DNA of 64,000 nucleotides, from the NCBI GenBank assembly GCA_902587545.1, contig CACILL010000002.1:62001-126000 (forward strand). Direction: 5' to 3'. This stretch comes from an uncultured SAR86 cluster bacterium. GTDB taxonomy: Bacteria > Pseudomonadota > Gammaproteobacteria > Magnimaribacterales > AG-339-G14. Positions 11,001-19,373 of this stretch are shown here, one piece after another. The notes under the pieces are model-generated. The model ran no database searches and was not told the origin of the DNA. It was given only the letters and a program-made list of their open reading frames with translations. Made by a program: the position numbers and the translations under genes. Positions within the stretch are counted from its first letter, which is position 1; each line of letters begins with the position of its first letter.

Positions 11001-12294
11001 CTTCTCTATCATCTCCAACTTCATTGAATTCGTTATCCAAATCAACTTCACCACCATCTTCTTGTCTTCCTAGATCAGGTGTTTCTGTATCAGCTGCTGG
11101 TTTTTCTTCCCCTGCATCACTTCCAACTGGTTGAGTAGTCTCAGTTTCTTCATTTTCTAAAGCCCCAGAGTCTTCTTGATCTTCATTGCCGGAATCTTCT
11201 TGAGCTCCGCCATCGACTGTTGAATCATCTGAGGAAGTTTCTTCTTCATTTTCTGTAGAATCTGATCCTGAATCATCGTTATTCCCTGACTCTTCATTTT
11301 GATCTTCTGTTGACTCTTCTTCTGTTGACTCTTCTTCTGTTGACTCTTCTTCAGACTCTTCTTCTGTAGATTCTTCTTCAGACTCTTCTTCTGACTCTTC
11401 CTCAGATTCTTCTGATTCTTCTTCTGATTCTTCTGATTCTTCTTCTGATTCTTCTTCAGATTCTTCATCAGATTCTTCCTCAGATTCTTCTGATTCTTCC
11501 TCAGATTCTTCTGATTCTTCTTCAGATTCTTCTTCTTCTGATTCTTCTTCTTCAGATTCTTCTTCTTCTTCAGATTCTGACTCTTCGTTCTCTTCCTCTT
11601 CCTCCTCTTCTTCTTGACCCTCAAGTCCAGCTGAATATCCAGCTAGGGTCTCTGCGGTGAGTAATTCAGGAGTTTCGATGTCGTCATATGGATCGTTTAC
11701 CTCAACGACAAATCCATCTTCTGTCAAAACTGTTCTCCCGCCTTGATTTTGCAGCGGCGTCACTTCCATTTCTTGACCATAAACAAATGCTGCCGAGGTT
11801 GAATCATTATCAGAATCAATAATCACGATTCCTCCACGGATACCAACTGTTGCAACAGTAGTGTTGATAGTAGCTGCATTTTTTTTAGTCACTTTTCCGC
11901 CAACCAGTCTTAGAAGGCCAGTGGCTTGCATTTCTAAGAAGCCATCGTTAGTTTCTGGGTTATAGACAAATTTATCTAAAATTACTCTGGAATTAGGCCC
12001 AATCGTAAAAGCCGTTCCATCGACAAGTATCATTTGGGCCTTACCCTTTTCGTCGGTTTCGATGGTTCGATCTTGGATAATTTTGTAGCCCTCTTCGACA
12101 AGACGTCTTTCAGCAAACATCCCTGAGCTATCGTAAAAATTATCAGTAGTAGTAGTGTTTACCGCAGCAGCAACACCAATTTCTTCCTGAGAAAAGGAAG
12201 CCAAACTTGCTGACAATCCCACCAAGGTGAAAAAAATTCTTAATAAAAATTTTCTGGTACTTTGATGAGATAAAAAATATTTTTTTATCTTCAT
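5041..12294 (-). CDS. Giant secreted/surface protein: FecR domain, E/S-rich tract, cadherin-like repeats, nidogen-like segment, possible beta-barrel-like C-terminus
   Basis: 2417 aa; FecR-type N-terminal region with VGIRGG; repeated FxINxxTGxVxLxxxLDYET...F.V.. cadherin-like units; LPETFNFFGQSFSHIYVNENGFLTFG nidogen-like. Confidence 0.85.
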   Translation of the reverse strand: MKIKKYFLSHQSTRKFLLRIFFTLVGLSASLASFSQEEIGVAAAVNTTTTDNFYDSSGMFAERRLVEEGYKIIQDRTIETDEKGKAQMILVDGTAFTIGPNSRVILDKFVYNPETNDGFLEMQATGLLRLVGGKVTKKNAATINTTVATVGIRGGIVIIDSDNDSTSAAFVYGQEMEVTPLQNQGGRTVLTEDGFVVEVNDPYDDIETPELLTAETLAGYSAGLEGQEEEEEEEENEESESEEEEESEEEESEEEESEEESEESEEESEESEEESDEESEEESEEESEESEEESEESEEESEEESEEESTEEESEEESTEEESTEEESTEDQNEESGNNDDSGSDSTENEEETSSDDSTVDGGAQEDSGNEDQEDSGALENEETETTQPVGSDAGEEKPAADTETPDLGRQEDGGEVDLDNEFNEVGDDREEPEIVIDEDSLLTDSGISDNSSNVAPDQLTTSDDIGGELGDDLFEIEQEEEEPAEETTEEVQDTTAETVQQEAIEEKMSANVTVRADSFIESSPKNTLVATTAVEGNNMTYALEDDFGVFKVNKRGKIRTKGFLDFETAEKYDLVLLVTNNKGKTVRVPFTINIADVSELSATGTVRAAAFHEGDNVNKILADIFPVSDETPTYEITGTGKEYFRINKNGKLRLDKAFNFSAQSKFDLVIKVTSGTDSVDVPLSINVLENIAPDFTTACQSSCSLAESAATGTVVINASRTDTDIDDLTYSLENNFGNKFAINQDTGQVTLNSALDYETTTSYTLNVIATDSKGITKERSSTFNVTDVAVGFSGTLVSASKAENIATGTVILNSAVNGFPSATYSLSGGNSKFAINASTGQVTLANALDYETATSHTFSVTASAGGESETANFTLNVDNFTYTVSDSGASTSYVKKGTYFRTASSNFTYLLDEDIVSKGASDRVVGDFGTGIAGTTYGIEGTNRGNFTIDSAGILSIKNYTGAPGSANPIIINEGSVQNTGTLDVRVTADIPGEGQVSSPLMYFKGKNVESNENLVLKFASGYNSVSHDFQSPFKATAHRNASGSGGHNNQVVTESVLTVADRVSSPHIASANDEFYTRYGQNGGKTYYRTSTVANGDNEHGTEILDFEYWFPVDSSTGNNTSRQYAPMSEANAGWDAARPTREEAKYRCLDSGQGCGGGTTEVDINGNWTSTTEGSNFSGYKVTQRNFGRNTDYLLNSSINGANAGNGTGTNTLLGEYNQGFGGTNDNYTSEFETVTLPETFNFFGQSFSHIYVNENGFLTFGNGGANSDKPWHQQNLNGNSNQTYVAAYLGGGRPLMYLHEANAYSNSGGNMRPDSYKLPDVYGKPGTTNADNLDNTIFALWHDYFTDSNNNNWSIRQLWNSATKILTIGWYNIRSYSNSNNNHEANFEVQLNFNDDSFRIVQGDFGNSFPHQVSNNAFIGISKDVSCASSAEDISMCEGKDYIQLYFHDNHFGEYEGPSMNYFDTFQNPDGNDNPQDIDHMHNAYFTNNQTVNGTTYCYNDQTGFNALNSTTCSNNYNEYTAKAGTHFSFSPQGTGGVKNVLLPSNIKQSYRSGHMGQFMWMHLDKDPTALSYTPPANNATGFDAAGPNSRDGVTGGSLSAGSAISHTTATDEIVIGGEVYTASKLESFLNNTKKVVAYAPIPLLHTNKYELQQYVGPTTSLNLDQRFRHVHTIMPQFISTDYMESKDNGTDANFDFHQLNEDNYFKGNISAITYNTRGANFSNQHNGGVLGASDFSESRIDGMYGYAAKVLDHNVNVASERFGDLADNADFVPVGQSLWYQVYNPTGRGVGLFAQLNWSCGVVAYKCHYSPHGTDTSVAPHRSQQSLFSVLVVDSGDKSDFATSQTSSAGYAVSSTGTVVDGSHYWSYKRRDGRTTTTDGEYAGAQKAPQITFGINPIACVSGPDNGCFFGDNQGAGSSTIGAPATAIITTSDPCSSGRATSFTGCHIEGGVKNMELGVMYSMAANDSATLADQKYKTETFYQGIAQQKQYDGSNYVDAINLEGSNSWRSGITTSANTWNGRFSGHWMTDVEGSLKSMPQYFRAPLTATFDAANDRVKVIANNINIHPDPDWNTNTSTGDNTWYHSGGCSFDGVSWAAGSCSSVHRLVGNTGATLQFGDDDNQKDTASFANSAYINKKVFGAILKDESKNIQLPGSTTSFNTSSSVDNAGALVTWDTIDEKDRDWLNPCLATFSSAAHCVDPEPSLEYMSWGIWAMATNDGLEYMTGEQPSAVHMGTWYAGDLLDSSDWPVSRTASLAGMAMFSMWKSQTISGVTTNYAWTEGSRATGSVVFNGSGDYGITIEVHDLGKHTCDNGANSGNGCGSGAGSSATSFDNGQRMGTLTWSANGTAGNPNFSGGNSAATVANGVSTWKSMQGSLYGTASHVEAGAELIYSKQNAANYIQAIGTVILSE
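11285..11615 (-). repeat. Low-complexity tract encoding about 110 aa of Glu/Ser/Thr
   Basis: Tandem GAA/GAG and TCT/TCA codon units (EEESEEESEES...). Confidence 0.9.
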
Positions 12295-12354
12295 TTGCTT
12301 TTATTAAAGCAAAATTTACAAAGGTTGTCACATAAACTGTACACTGTGTCAGCA

Positions 12355-12990
12355 ATGAACAAAACCAAAGACAAGTTAATTGATGCAGCAATTTCCTATC
12401 TGAATACAGAAGGCAAAGAAAAAATCAGTGTAAAAAAATTAATCCAAATTGCTGATGTTGGTTACGGAACTTTTTATAACCATTTCGACAGTGTGGAAGC
12501 CATTCAATATGAAGCCTTGAATAAAACGGTAAGAAATACCTTGATTGATTTCAAGCTAGGAATCAAGAATGAAAATGACTATGTTTACATTATTTATCTA
12601 GCCTTACTGAGGGGGATTAATCTTTTAGTTAATTCGCCATCAATAAATTGGCTATTGGACGATATTCAAATGCTCATTCAGGTATTCAAAGAAACTTCAC
12701 AGCCAAATATGGAGAAGAATTTTATCAATGCCGTCAGAGCAAAACAGATACAAAACACCGATATAGAAGATTTAATAGAATTTAGATACTCCAGACATTT
12801 CATGCAATGGGCAGCAATGGGTGCAGTTCAACAAGTTGTTGCTGGCGAAATGACAGAAAGAGAGGCATTTGAAAGATTATCAAAAAATATTACTGTGGTG
12901 GACATTCCTGAAGAACAACGCGATGCAATACTCTCAAGAATTTTAAGTGAAACTCATCACTGGGAAGTTAAGGATAACGACGATAAATAA
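12355..12990 (+). CDS. TetR-family transcriptional regulator
   Basis: N-terminal HTH ...LIDAAISYLNTEGKEKISVKKLIQIADVGYGTFYNHFDSVEAI; start set at MNKTK, 60 nt downstream of track start. Confidence 0.85.
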   Translation: MNKTKDKLIDAAISYLNTEGKEKISVKKLIQIADVGYGTFYNHFDSVEAIQYEALNKTVRNTLIDFKLGIKNENDYVYIIYLALLRGINLLVNSPSINWLLDDIQMLIQVFKETSQPNMEKNFINAVRAKQIQNTDIEDLIEFRYSRHFMQWAAMGAVQQVVAGEMTEREAFERLSKNITVVDIPEEQRDAILSRILSETHHWEVKDNDDK

Positions 12991-13648
12991 AATCAGTCGA
13001 ACCCAAGGCAGAATCAACAAAAGCAATTTCCCTTACCAATTCACCGGCATCGTAATAAATTTTTTCTTTGTAGTTTTTACCATTGAGGGTGCCATAAAGA
13101 GTGATTTCCTCGTCTGAAAGAGTCAACTCTGCAACAAGATTCAAATTGTTAGACTTTCGTATGAATTTCAGAGCTTTATTGGTCTCTGGTTTTGCTTGAA
13201 TTGAAAGAGCATCTTTGACATCCGTCATTACTTCTTCAAAAGTCTCTTCAAGAGTTTCTTTCAATTCAGTAGTAAAATCTTTCATTTCTACTTGAATATC
13301 TGACTCTTCTATTTCTGCTGTTGCGACAAGCCATGTTCTTAAATAATTTACTGAAAGCGCTATATTCGAACCGCACTGCTCGATACGATAAAGTTGACTG
13401 CGCTCCAAAACAAAAGGATAAGCAACCACTTCTATAAAGCCCAAAAATCCTGAGTTTTCACCAAGCGCTTCGTGAAAAGCTTCATAATTATCAATTCGAT
13501 CCAATTCCCAAAGACCTTGAAGTTTAGTTTCAGCGACAGGAGTTTCGCAATCGCCAAAAACTGCTGTAGGGAGAGGAGAATAAGTCCCATAACGAGCTCC
13601 CAAAACAATTAGAAGAGAAGTCAGAAATATCAGAAACCAGCGGGACAT
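12968..13648 (-). CDS. Hypothetical exported/membrane-anchored protein
   Basis: 226 aa, N-terminal hydrophobic segment; convergent with TetR gene. Confidence 0.55.
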   Translation of the reverse strand: MSRWFLIFLTSLLIVLGARYGTYSPLPTAVFGDCETPVAETKLQGLWELDRIDNYEAFHEALGENSGFLGFIEVVAYPFVLERSQLYRIEQCGSNIALSVNYLRTWLVATAEIEESDIQVEMKDFTTELKETLEETFEEVMTDVKDALSIQAKPETNKALKFIRKSNNLNLVAELTLSDEEITLYGTLNGKNYKEKIYYDAGELVREIAFVDSALGSTDFIYRRYP

Positions 13649-13776
13649 GATTTTTTGATTTTAGCGAGTTTGCTTACCAAGCGCCAACTTTACTTTTTCT
13701 TGTTGCATCGGTTGGCGTTTGAGTTATTTGGCCTTAGAATATTTATTCGCCATTCAATAAAAGTAAGGAGAAACAA

Positions 13777-15018
13777 ATGGATTTAAATTACGGTGCAGAA
13801 TACGAAGATTTCCGTAAGGAGGTGCAAGCTTTTTGTAAGGAATATCAAGGAGTGTCTTTCAAAAGTGATAGCAACGTTGTTGCAGATGCTCTAAACAGTT
13901 CTTCGGCAACTAAAAAATCAAAAAAAGAGGTCACTCGTTCTGAATGGCAGCAAATATTAATTGAAAAAGGCTATATCGCTAGAGCCATCCCTAAAGAATA
14001 CGGTGGTTATGGTGGTGAAACCGATATCATCAAAAGTCGAATCATTGCGACTGAATTTTCCAAAGCCAAAGTTCCAGGCGGTATGGGTGGCCAAGGAATT
14101 GATATGTTGGTTCCAACCTTACTTGAATGGGGTAGCGAAGAGCAGAAACAAAAATACATTCGCCCTACTCTGCATGGTGAGATGATTTGGTGTCAGGGTT
14201 ATTCAGAGCCCAATGCCGGAAGTGATTTAGCTAGCCTGCAAACCAAAGGCGAACTCATCGATGGTAATTGGGTCATCAATGGGCAAAAAATTTGGACCAG
14301 TACCGCGCAATACTCTCAAATGATGTTTTGTTTGGTCAGAACCGAGCCGCAAGCGCCTAAGCATTCTGGTATCAGTTTCATTTTAATTCCAATGGATACA
14401 CCGGGTATTGAAATCAGACCTTTAGTAGATATGACCTTGAAGGCCGGCTTCAATGAAGTGTTCTTTGATGACGTCACGGTTCCTGAAGAGAATATCGTTG
14501 CCAAACGTGGTGAGGGTTGGTCGGTTGCCAACTCGGTTTTGGGTCACGAACGTGGTTCCTTAGCTGATCCAAATGCAACTATGAATAGATTGAATACTTT
14601 AATCAACATGATGAAAGAACAAACCATTGATGGTAGAAGGTTGATAGATATTCCTTCTTATCGCGATCGCTTGATGCAAGTTCAAGGCAAAGTCATGGCC
14701 AGTCAAGCGCATTCCTTGAGATTGCTTTCTTCAAAAATCAACCCTGGGCAAAACGTTAAATTAGGTGGAATGATACAAAAATTAGTCGGAACTGAATTGC
14801 GTCATGAGCTTGAAGGTCTTGCTATAGATGTGCTTGGAGAAATCGGTACTTTGTATGAGGACAGTCCTTACCTAAAAGAAGACGGTTCTTTCCAATTTAC
14901 TTACATGTATTTTCTTGGGCTCATCATTGGTGGAGGGACCAATCAAATCCAAAAAAACATCATTTCTGAGCGTGGTTTGGGAATGCCAAAAGAACCTAAA
15001 GTCACAGAGGCTTCATAA
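13777..15018 (+). CDS. Acyl-CoA dehydrogenase family protein
   Basis: WCQGYSEPNAGSDLASLQTKG; GGGTNQIQKNIISERGLG. Confidence 0.92.
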   Translation: MDLNYGAEYEDFRKEVQAFCKEYQGVSFKSDSNVVADALNSSSATKKSKKEVTRSEWQQILIEKGYIARAIPKEYGGYGGETDIIKSRIIATEFSKAKVPGGMGGQGIDMLVPTLLEWGSEEQKQKYIRPTLHGEMIWCQGYSEPNAGSDLASLQTKGELIDGNWVINGQKIWTSTAQYSQMMFCLVRTEPQAPKHSGISFILIPMDTPGIEIRPLVDMTLKAGFNEVFFDDVTVPEENIVAKRGEGWSVANSVLGHERGSLADPNATMNRLNTLINMMKEQTIDGRRLIDIPSYRDRLMQVQGKVMASQAHSLRLLSSKINPGQNVKLGGMIQKLVGTELRHELEGLAIDVLGEIGTLYEDSPYLKEDGSFQFTYMYFLGLIIGGGTNQIQKNIISERGLGMPKEPKVTEAS

Positions 15019-16112
15019 TGTTTTTTGGCTTATCGGAAGAACAAGAGCAATTTCAAGATTACGTTAAAAAGTTTTTGGCTGATAACGTCACGGTCGATGA
15101 AATTAGAAAAATTGCCAATGGAGAAGATGAGGCTTTGGCTAAAGAAATTTATAGCGGTCTCATCAACTTAGGCATCAATGCGCTTTTGGTTCCAGAGGAA
15201 CATGGCGGTTTAGGAGCAGATTTATTATCTGCCGTAGCAGTGGCCCAAGGCTTAGGCGCAGGAGTTGGACCGATTCCCTTTGCAGGCGCGTATGTCATGG
15301 CGCCAATTGCCATCAACTTAGCAGGTTCAGATGAGCAAAAGGCTAAATATTTGCCACAAATCGTCTCCAATGAAACTAAATTTGGAGTTGGTTTGAGTGA
15401 ATACGTGGCAGCTCGAGAAGATGCGGGAATAGATTTGTCTGGCGGTAAAGCAAACGGCAAAGCATTGTTTGTTATTGATGGTGATGAAGCAGATTACTTT
15501 TTACTCGCCAATAAAGGAGGTGTCTTATTTTTAGTTGACGCCAAAGATAAAGGTATCGAAATTAACAAATTGACTTCGGTAGACAAAACCAGATCTTATT
15601 TGGAGTTGAATCTAAAAAATGTTGCCGCTGAAATTCTTCTAGAATCAGAAAACAATCCTGAAATTGCAAAAAAAGTTTTGGATGCTGGTCGTATCATTTT
15701 TGCTGCCGATAGTTTAGGCGCCTCAGAAAGTATGATCGAAAAAGCAGTTTCTTATGCGAAAGAACGTAAACAGTTCAATCGAGTAATTGGCTCGTTTCAA
15801 GCAGTAAAGCATATGTGTGCTGAGATGGCTTCGGATTTGGAACCTTGTTATGCGATGTTGTGGCAAGCAGCGCATTCTTTCGATCATGAGCCGGATGAAG
15901 CTCGTCTGCAAGCATGCCAGGCAAAATCGCATATTTCTGAAGTAGCAAAAATGGTTTCCAAAAAAGCCACCGAAGTGCATGGCGGTATGGGCTTTACCGA
16001 TCTTTTGGGGCTGCATTATTGGTTCAAGAGAATTGGCCTAAATCGTCAGCTTTTAGGCGGTCCGGAATTGATTCGCGAAGAAGCAGCTGAAATTCAAGGC
16101 TTCAATCAGTAA
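15018..16112 (+). CDS. Acyl-CoA dehydrogenase family protein
   Basis: AVSYAKERKQFNRVIGSFQAVKHMCAEM; EVHGGMGFT; translationally adjacent to preceding gene. Confidence 0.9.
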   Translation: MFFGLSEEQEQFQDYVKKFLADNVTVDEIRKIANGEDEALAKEIYSGLINLGINALLVPEEHGGLGADLLSAVAVAQGLGAGVGPIPFAGAYVMAPIAINLAGSDEQKAKYLPQIVSNETKFGVGLSEYVAAREDAGIDLSGGKANGKALFVIDGDEADYFLLANKGGVLFLVDAKDKGIEINKLTSVDKTRSYLELNLKNVAAEILLESENNPEIAKKVLDAGRIIFAADSLGASESMIEKAVSYAKERKQFNRVIGSFQAVKHMCAEMASDLEPCYAMLWQAAHSFDHEPDEARLQACQAKSHISEVAKMVSKKATEVHGGMGFTDLLGLHYWFKRIGLNRQLLGGPELIREEAAEIQGFNQ

Positions 16113-17115
16113 TTCGATAAACCTTTGCAGCGGTTTGATAAAAGAGCTGATCTTTTTCTGCTGAGCTATAGTCTTTGGCTATTTTTTTAAAAGCATTCCA
16201 TAGAACTGGATAAGAAATGGAAGCTTTGTCCACTGGAAAATTGCTTTCAAACATGCATCTTGAAGGCGTGAAATACTCAAGCACTGTTTCATAATAAGCT
16301 TTTTGTTTGCTTACAAATTCATCGGATGTTGGTGGTTTTGCTTGTGTATGAAAACCAAAACCATTAACGGGCATAGCTAATCCACCAAGCTTGGCATAAA
16401 TATTTTCGTGTTGACTGAGTTCTTTTAAGTCCTTTTGCCATTGAGGAAATATTTCATCTTGTTTGTTTTCATAAGGTCCGATACCTAAGGGGCCGCTAAA
16501 GTGATTCAAGATAATAATGAGATCTGGAAATTCTTTGGCTAACTCGGTAATTTGCGGAATTTGATGGTGATACTGCCAAGCTTCAAAAACATAGCCCAAT
16601 TTGGCAAGAGTCTGTAAGCCGTCTAAAAAATTTGGCAAGAGATACAAACCTTCACAAGCATCGTGATGCGAATTGCGAACGTTGGAATGAGGATCCCAGC
16701 CGCCAGCATGGCGAATACCTTTGAACAATTCCTGACCAACTTCCAAATGTTTCTCCAAAACTCTCTCTGCTTCAAAACCCAACAACATATCGACATGTCC
16801 AACAATTCCTGAAATGGTTGCTTGCTTTGGATCTGCTTTGGAAGCATCTGCCAATTCTTTGACAAATTCCGTCTCTCCTACTGGATTCAATGCTGCGTCT
16901 TCTAAATTCCAGTAGCACTGACTGCAGTCGATAAAAACTGTATTCGTCACGTTATGTCCAGAGCCGGTATCAGCCCAAAGATCATCCAATAGATATTGAC
17001 TGCCTCCTTTACTCTCAGGCCAAAGATGATGATGCGGATCAATGATCCTTTGTTTTGGATCAATGATCTCTTCAGATATTTGAGCCAACCATTCTGCTTG
17101 AGAAAGATTGCTCAT
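16102..17115 (-). CDS. Amidohydrolase family protein
   Basis: IIDPHHHLWPESKGG; IILNHFSGPLG; CMFESNFPVDK. Confidence 0.85.
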   Translation of the reverse strand: MSNLSQAEWLAQISEEIIDPKQRIIDPHHHLWPESKGGSQYLLDDLWADTGSGHNVTNTVFIDCSQCYWNLEDAALNPVGETEFVKELADASKADPKQATISGIVGHVDMLLGFEAERVLEKHLEVGQELFKGIRHAGGWDPHSNVRNSHHDACEGLYLLPNFLDGLQTLAKLGYVFEAWQYHHQIPQITELAKEFPDLIIILNHFSGPLGIGPYENKQDEIFPQWQKDLKELSQHENIYAKLGGLAMPVNGFGFHTQAKPPTSDEFVSKQKAYYETVLEYFTPSRCMFESNFPVDKASISYPVLWNAFKKIAKDYSSAEKDQLFYQTAAKVYRITD

Positions 17116-17121
17116 CTTGCT

Positions 17122-19278
17122 TTAGTGAGCTTTTTTAACTAATCGTTGCGCGTGTAGAATCGGCTCGGTGTAACCACTAGGTTGCACCCGACCTTTTAGA
17201 ACCAAGTCGCAAGCTGCTTGAAAGGCATCCCCATCGTATCCAGGCGCCATGTTTTCGTATTCTGGATCACCAGAATTTTGGTCATCGACTACTACAGCCA
17301 TTTTTTTCATGGTCTCTAAAACTTGCGTTTCATCACACAGACCATGATGCAGCCAATTGGCAATGTGCTGACTGGAAATTCGACAAGTAGCTCGGTCTTC
17401 CATTAAGCCTACATTGTTGATATCCGGTACTTTGGAACATCCCACGCCTTGGTCAATCCAACGAACCACATAACCCAAGATACCTTGAGCATTGTTATCC
17501 AACTCAGCTTGGATTTCTTCAGCTGATAATTCTTCTTTCAAAAGAGGAATTTCCAAGATTTCGTCCATGTTTGCTTCTTTTCTTTTTTGCAGATCTTCCT
17601 GAACACTTGGCACGCTGATTTGATGATAATGCAGTGCGTGAAGAGTTGCTGCTGTAGGCGAAGGCACCCATGCACAATTGGCACCTGCTTTCGGATGTAC
17701 GGTTTTGTTTTCATACATACCAAGCATTTCATCTGGCATTGCCCACATTCCTTTACCAATTTGCGCTTTGCCTTTAAAGCCAGTTTGCAGACCTTTATCG
17801 ACGTTCCAATCTTCGTAAGCCAAGATCCAAGGCTCTTGCTTCATTTGCGCTTTTCTAATCATTGGACCTGCTTCCATGGAAGTATGAATCTCATCACCGG
17901 TACGATCTAAAAAGCCAGTGTTAATAAAAATCACCCGATCTTTGGCAACTTTAATGCATTCTTTTAAATTTATTGTCGTACGACGCTCTTCATCCATGAT
18001 GCCAATCTTTGCTGTCAACGGCGCTAAGCCTACCGCTTTTTCAACTGCAGCAAATAAATCACAAGTTAATTGCACTTCTTTTGGACCATGCATTTTGGGC
18101 TTAACAATATAAATACTTCCAGTACGACTGTTTTTGAAAGTACCGTTACTGAGCAAATCGTGTTTGGCAATGGTAATGGTAAACATAGCATCCATGATAC
18201 CTTCAAAAATCTCATTGCCTTCAGCATCCAAAATGGCAGGAGTAGTCATTAAGTGTCCGACATTTCTAACCAACATCGTGCTTCTACCTGGCAAAGTGAA
18301 TCCAACACCTTGAGGATTGGAATAATCTCGATCAGGGTTGAGCTTTCGGGTCATGGCTTTGCCGCCTTTGTCAAAAGTTTCCTCTAGATTACCTTGCATC
18401 AAGCCAAGCCAGTTACTGTAAACAGTAGCTTTGTCTTCGCCATCAACAGCGGCAACCGAATCTTCACAATCTTGGATGGTAGTAACTGCTGACTCGACTA
18501 ATATATCTTTAATCCCAGCTAAGTCGTCTTTACCGACAGAGTCTTCACGATCGATTTGCACTTCAATATGAAGATTGTTATTTTTCATTAAAATCCCTGA
18601 GGGATTTTCAACATCTCCAGAATAACCAACAAACTTATCATTGTCTGCCAAAGTCACCTTGGTTTGATCTTTGAGCGTAATTTCCAAATTGCCGTCATTA
18701 ATTTGAAATGCAGCAATTTCTTGATAAGTACCATTACTCAAAGGAAAGTTTTCATTCATGAAGTTTTTGGAAAACTCGATGACCTTATCTCCTCTGACAG
18801 GGTTATAAGCGCCCCCACGTTCTGCCCCGCCATCCTCGGAGATCATATCCGTACCGTAAAGAGCATCGTAAAGACTGCCCCATCTGGCATTGGCAGCATT
18901 CAAAGCAAATCTAGCATTCATGACAGGCACTACCAGTTGCGCACCTGCGATGGTGGATATTTCAGCATCCACGTCAGTAGTTTCTATTTCAAAATCCTCA
19001 TTGGTATCGACCCAGTAACCAATTTCTTTTAAAAAAGACTTATATGTTTCTTTATCGAATTCTTTATTTTCTTTATGCCAATTGTCTATTTTGGTTTGCA
19101 GCTCTTCTCTTTCAGCAAGTAAAGCTTTGTTTCTAGGAGTAAATTCTTTGACAACTTCGTTAAAAGAATTCCAGAATTGCTCAGGCTCCACATCGATATT
19201 CACACAAACTTTTTCACTGATTAATTTGTCTAATTCTTCACTTACTTGAAGGTCGCCTCTTTGGATACGATTTGTCAT
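17122..19278 (-). CDS. glcB: Malate synthase G
   Basis: 718 aa; [80 protein letters not shown]. Confidence 0.96.
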   Translation of the reverse strand: MTNRIQRGDLQVSEELDKLISEKVCVNIDVEPEQFWNSFNEVVKEFTPRNKALLAEREELQTKIDNWHKENKEFDKETYKSFLKEIGYWVDTNEDFEIETTDVDAEISTIAGAQLVVPVMNARFALNAANARWGSLYDALYGTDMISEDGGAERGGAYNPVRGDKVIEFSKNFMNENFPLSNGTYQEIAAFQINDGNLEITLKDQTKVTLADNDKFVGYSGDVENPSGILMKNNNLHIEVQIDREDSVGKDDLAGIKDILVESAVTTIQDCEDSVAAVDGEDKATVYSNWLGLMQGNLEETFDKGGKAMTRKLNPDRDYSNPQGVGFTLPGRSTMLVRNVGHLMTTPAILDAEGNEIFEGIMDAMFTITIAKHDLLSNGTFKNSRTGSIYIVKPKMHGPKEVQLTCDLFAAVEKAVGLAPLTAKIGIMDEERRTTINLKECIKVAKDRVIFINTGFLDRTGDEIHTSMEAGPMIRKAQMKQEPWILAYEDWNVDKGLQTGFKGKAQIGKGMWAMPDEMLGMYENKTVHPKAGANCAWVPSPTAATLHALHYHQISVPSVQEDLQKRKEANMDEILEIPLLKEELSAEEIQAELDNNAQGILGYVVRWIDQGVGCSKVPDINNVGLMEDRATCRISSQHIANWLHHGLCDETQVLETMKKMAVVVDDQNSGDPEYENMAPGYDGDAFQAACDLVLKGRVQPSGYTEPILHAQRLVKKAH

Positions 19279-19373
19279 ATTGGTTCCTATGATTTAGTTC
19301 TAATAAAAGAATGATTTTAGCAGCAGTAATAAAATTTAAAACTAGTTTGTGAAACGACTTATAATAGCGCCAG

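Noticed and set aside
11285-11615. Repetitive tract considered as a CRISPR or VNTR array
   Set aside because: Units are in-frame coding repeats without regular spacers; it encodes the E/S-rich stretch.
11157-11624. 155-aa Lys/Asn-rich minus-strand ORF
   Set aside because: It is the shifted frame of the Glu/Ser codon tract inside the giant gene, not an independent gene.
13777-16112. Tandem acyl-CoA dehydrogenases considered as a recent duplication
   Set aside because: The two proteins are divergent subfamily members, a common paired arrangement.
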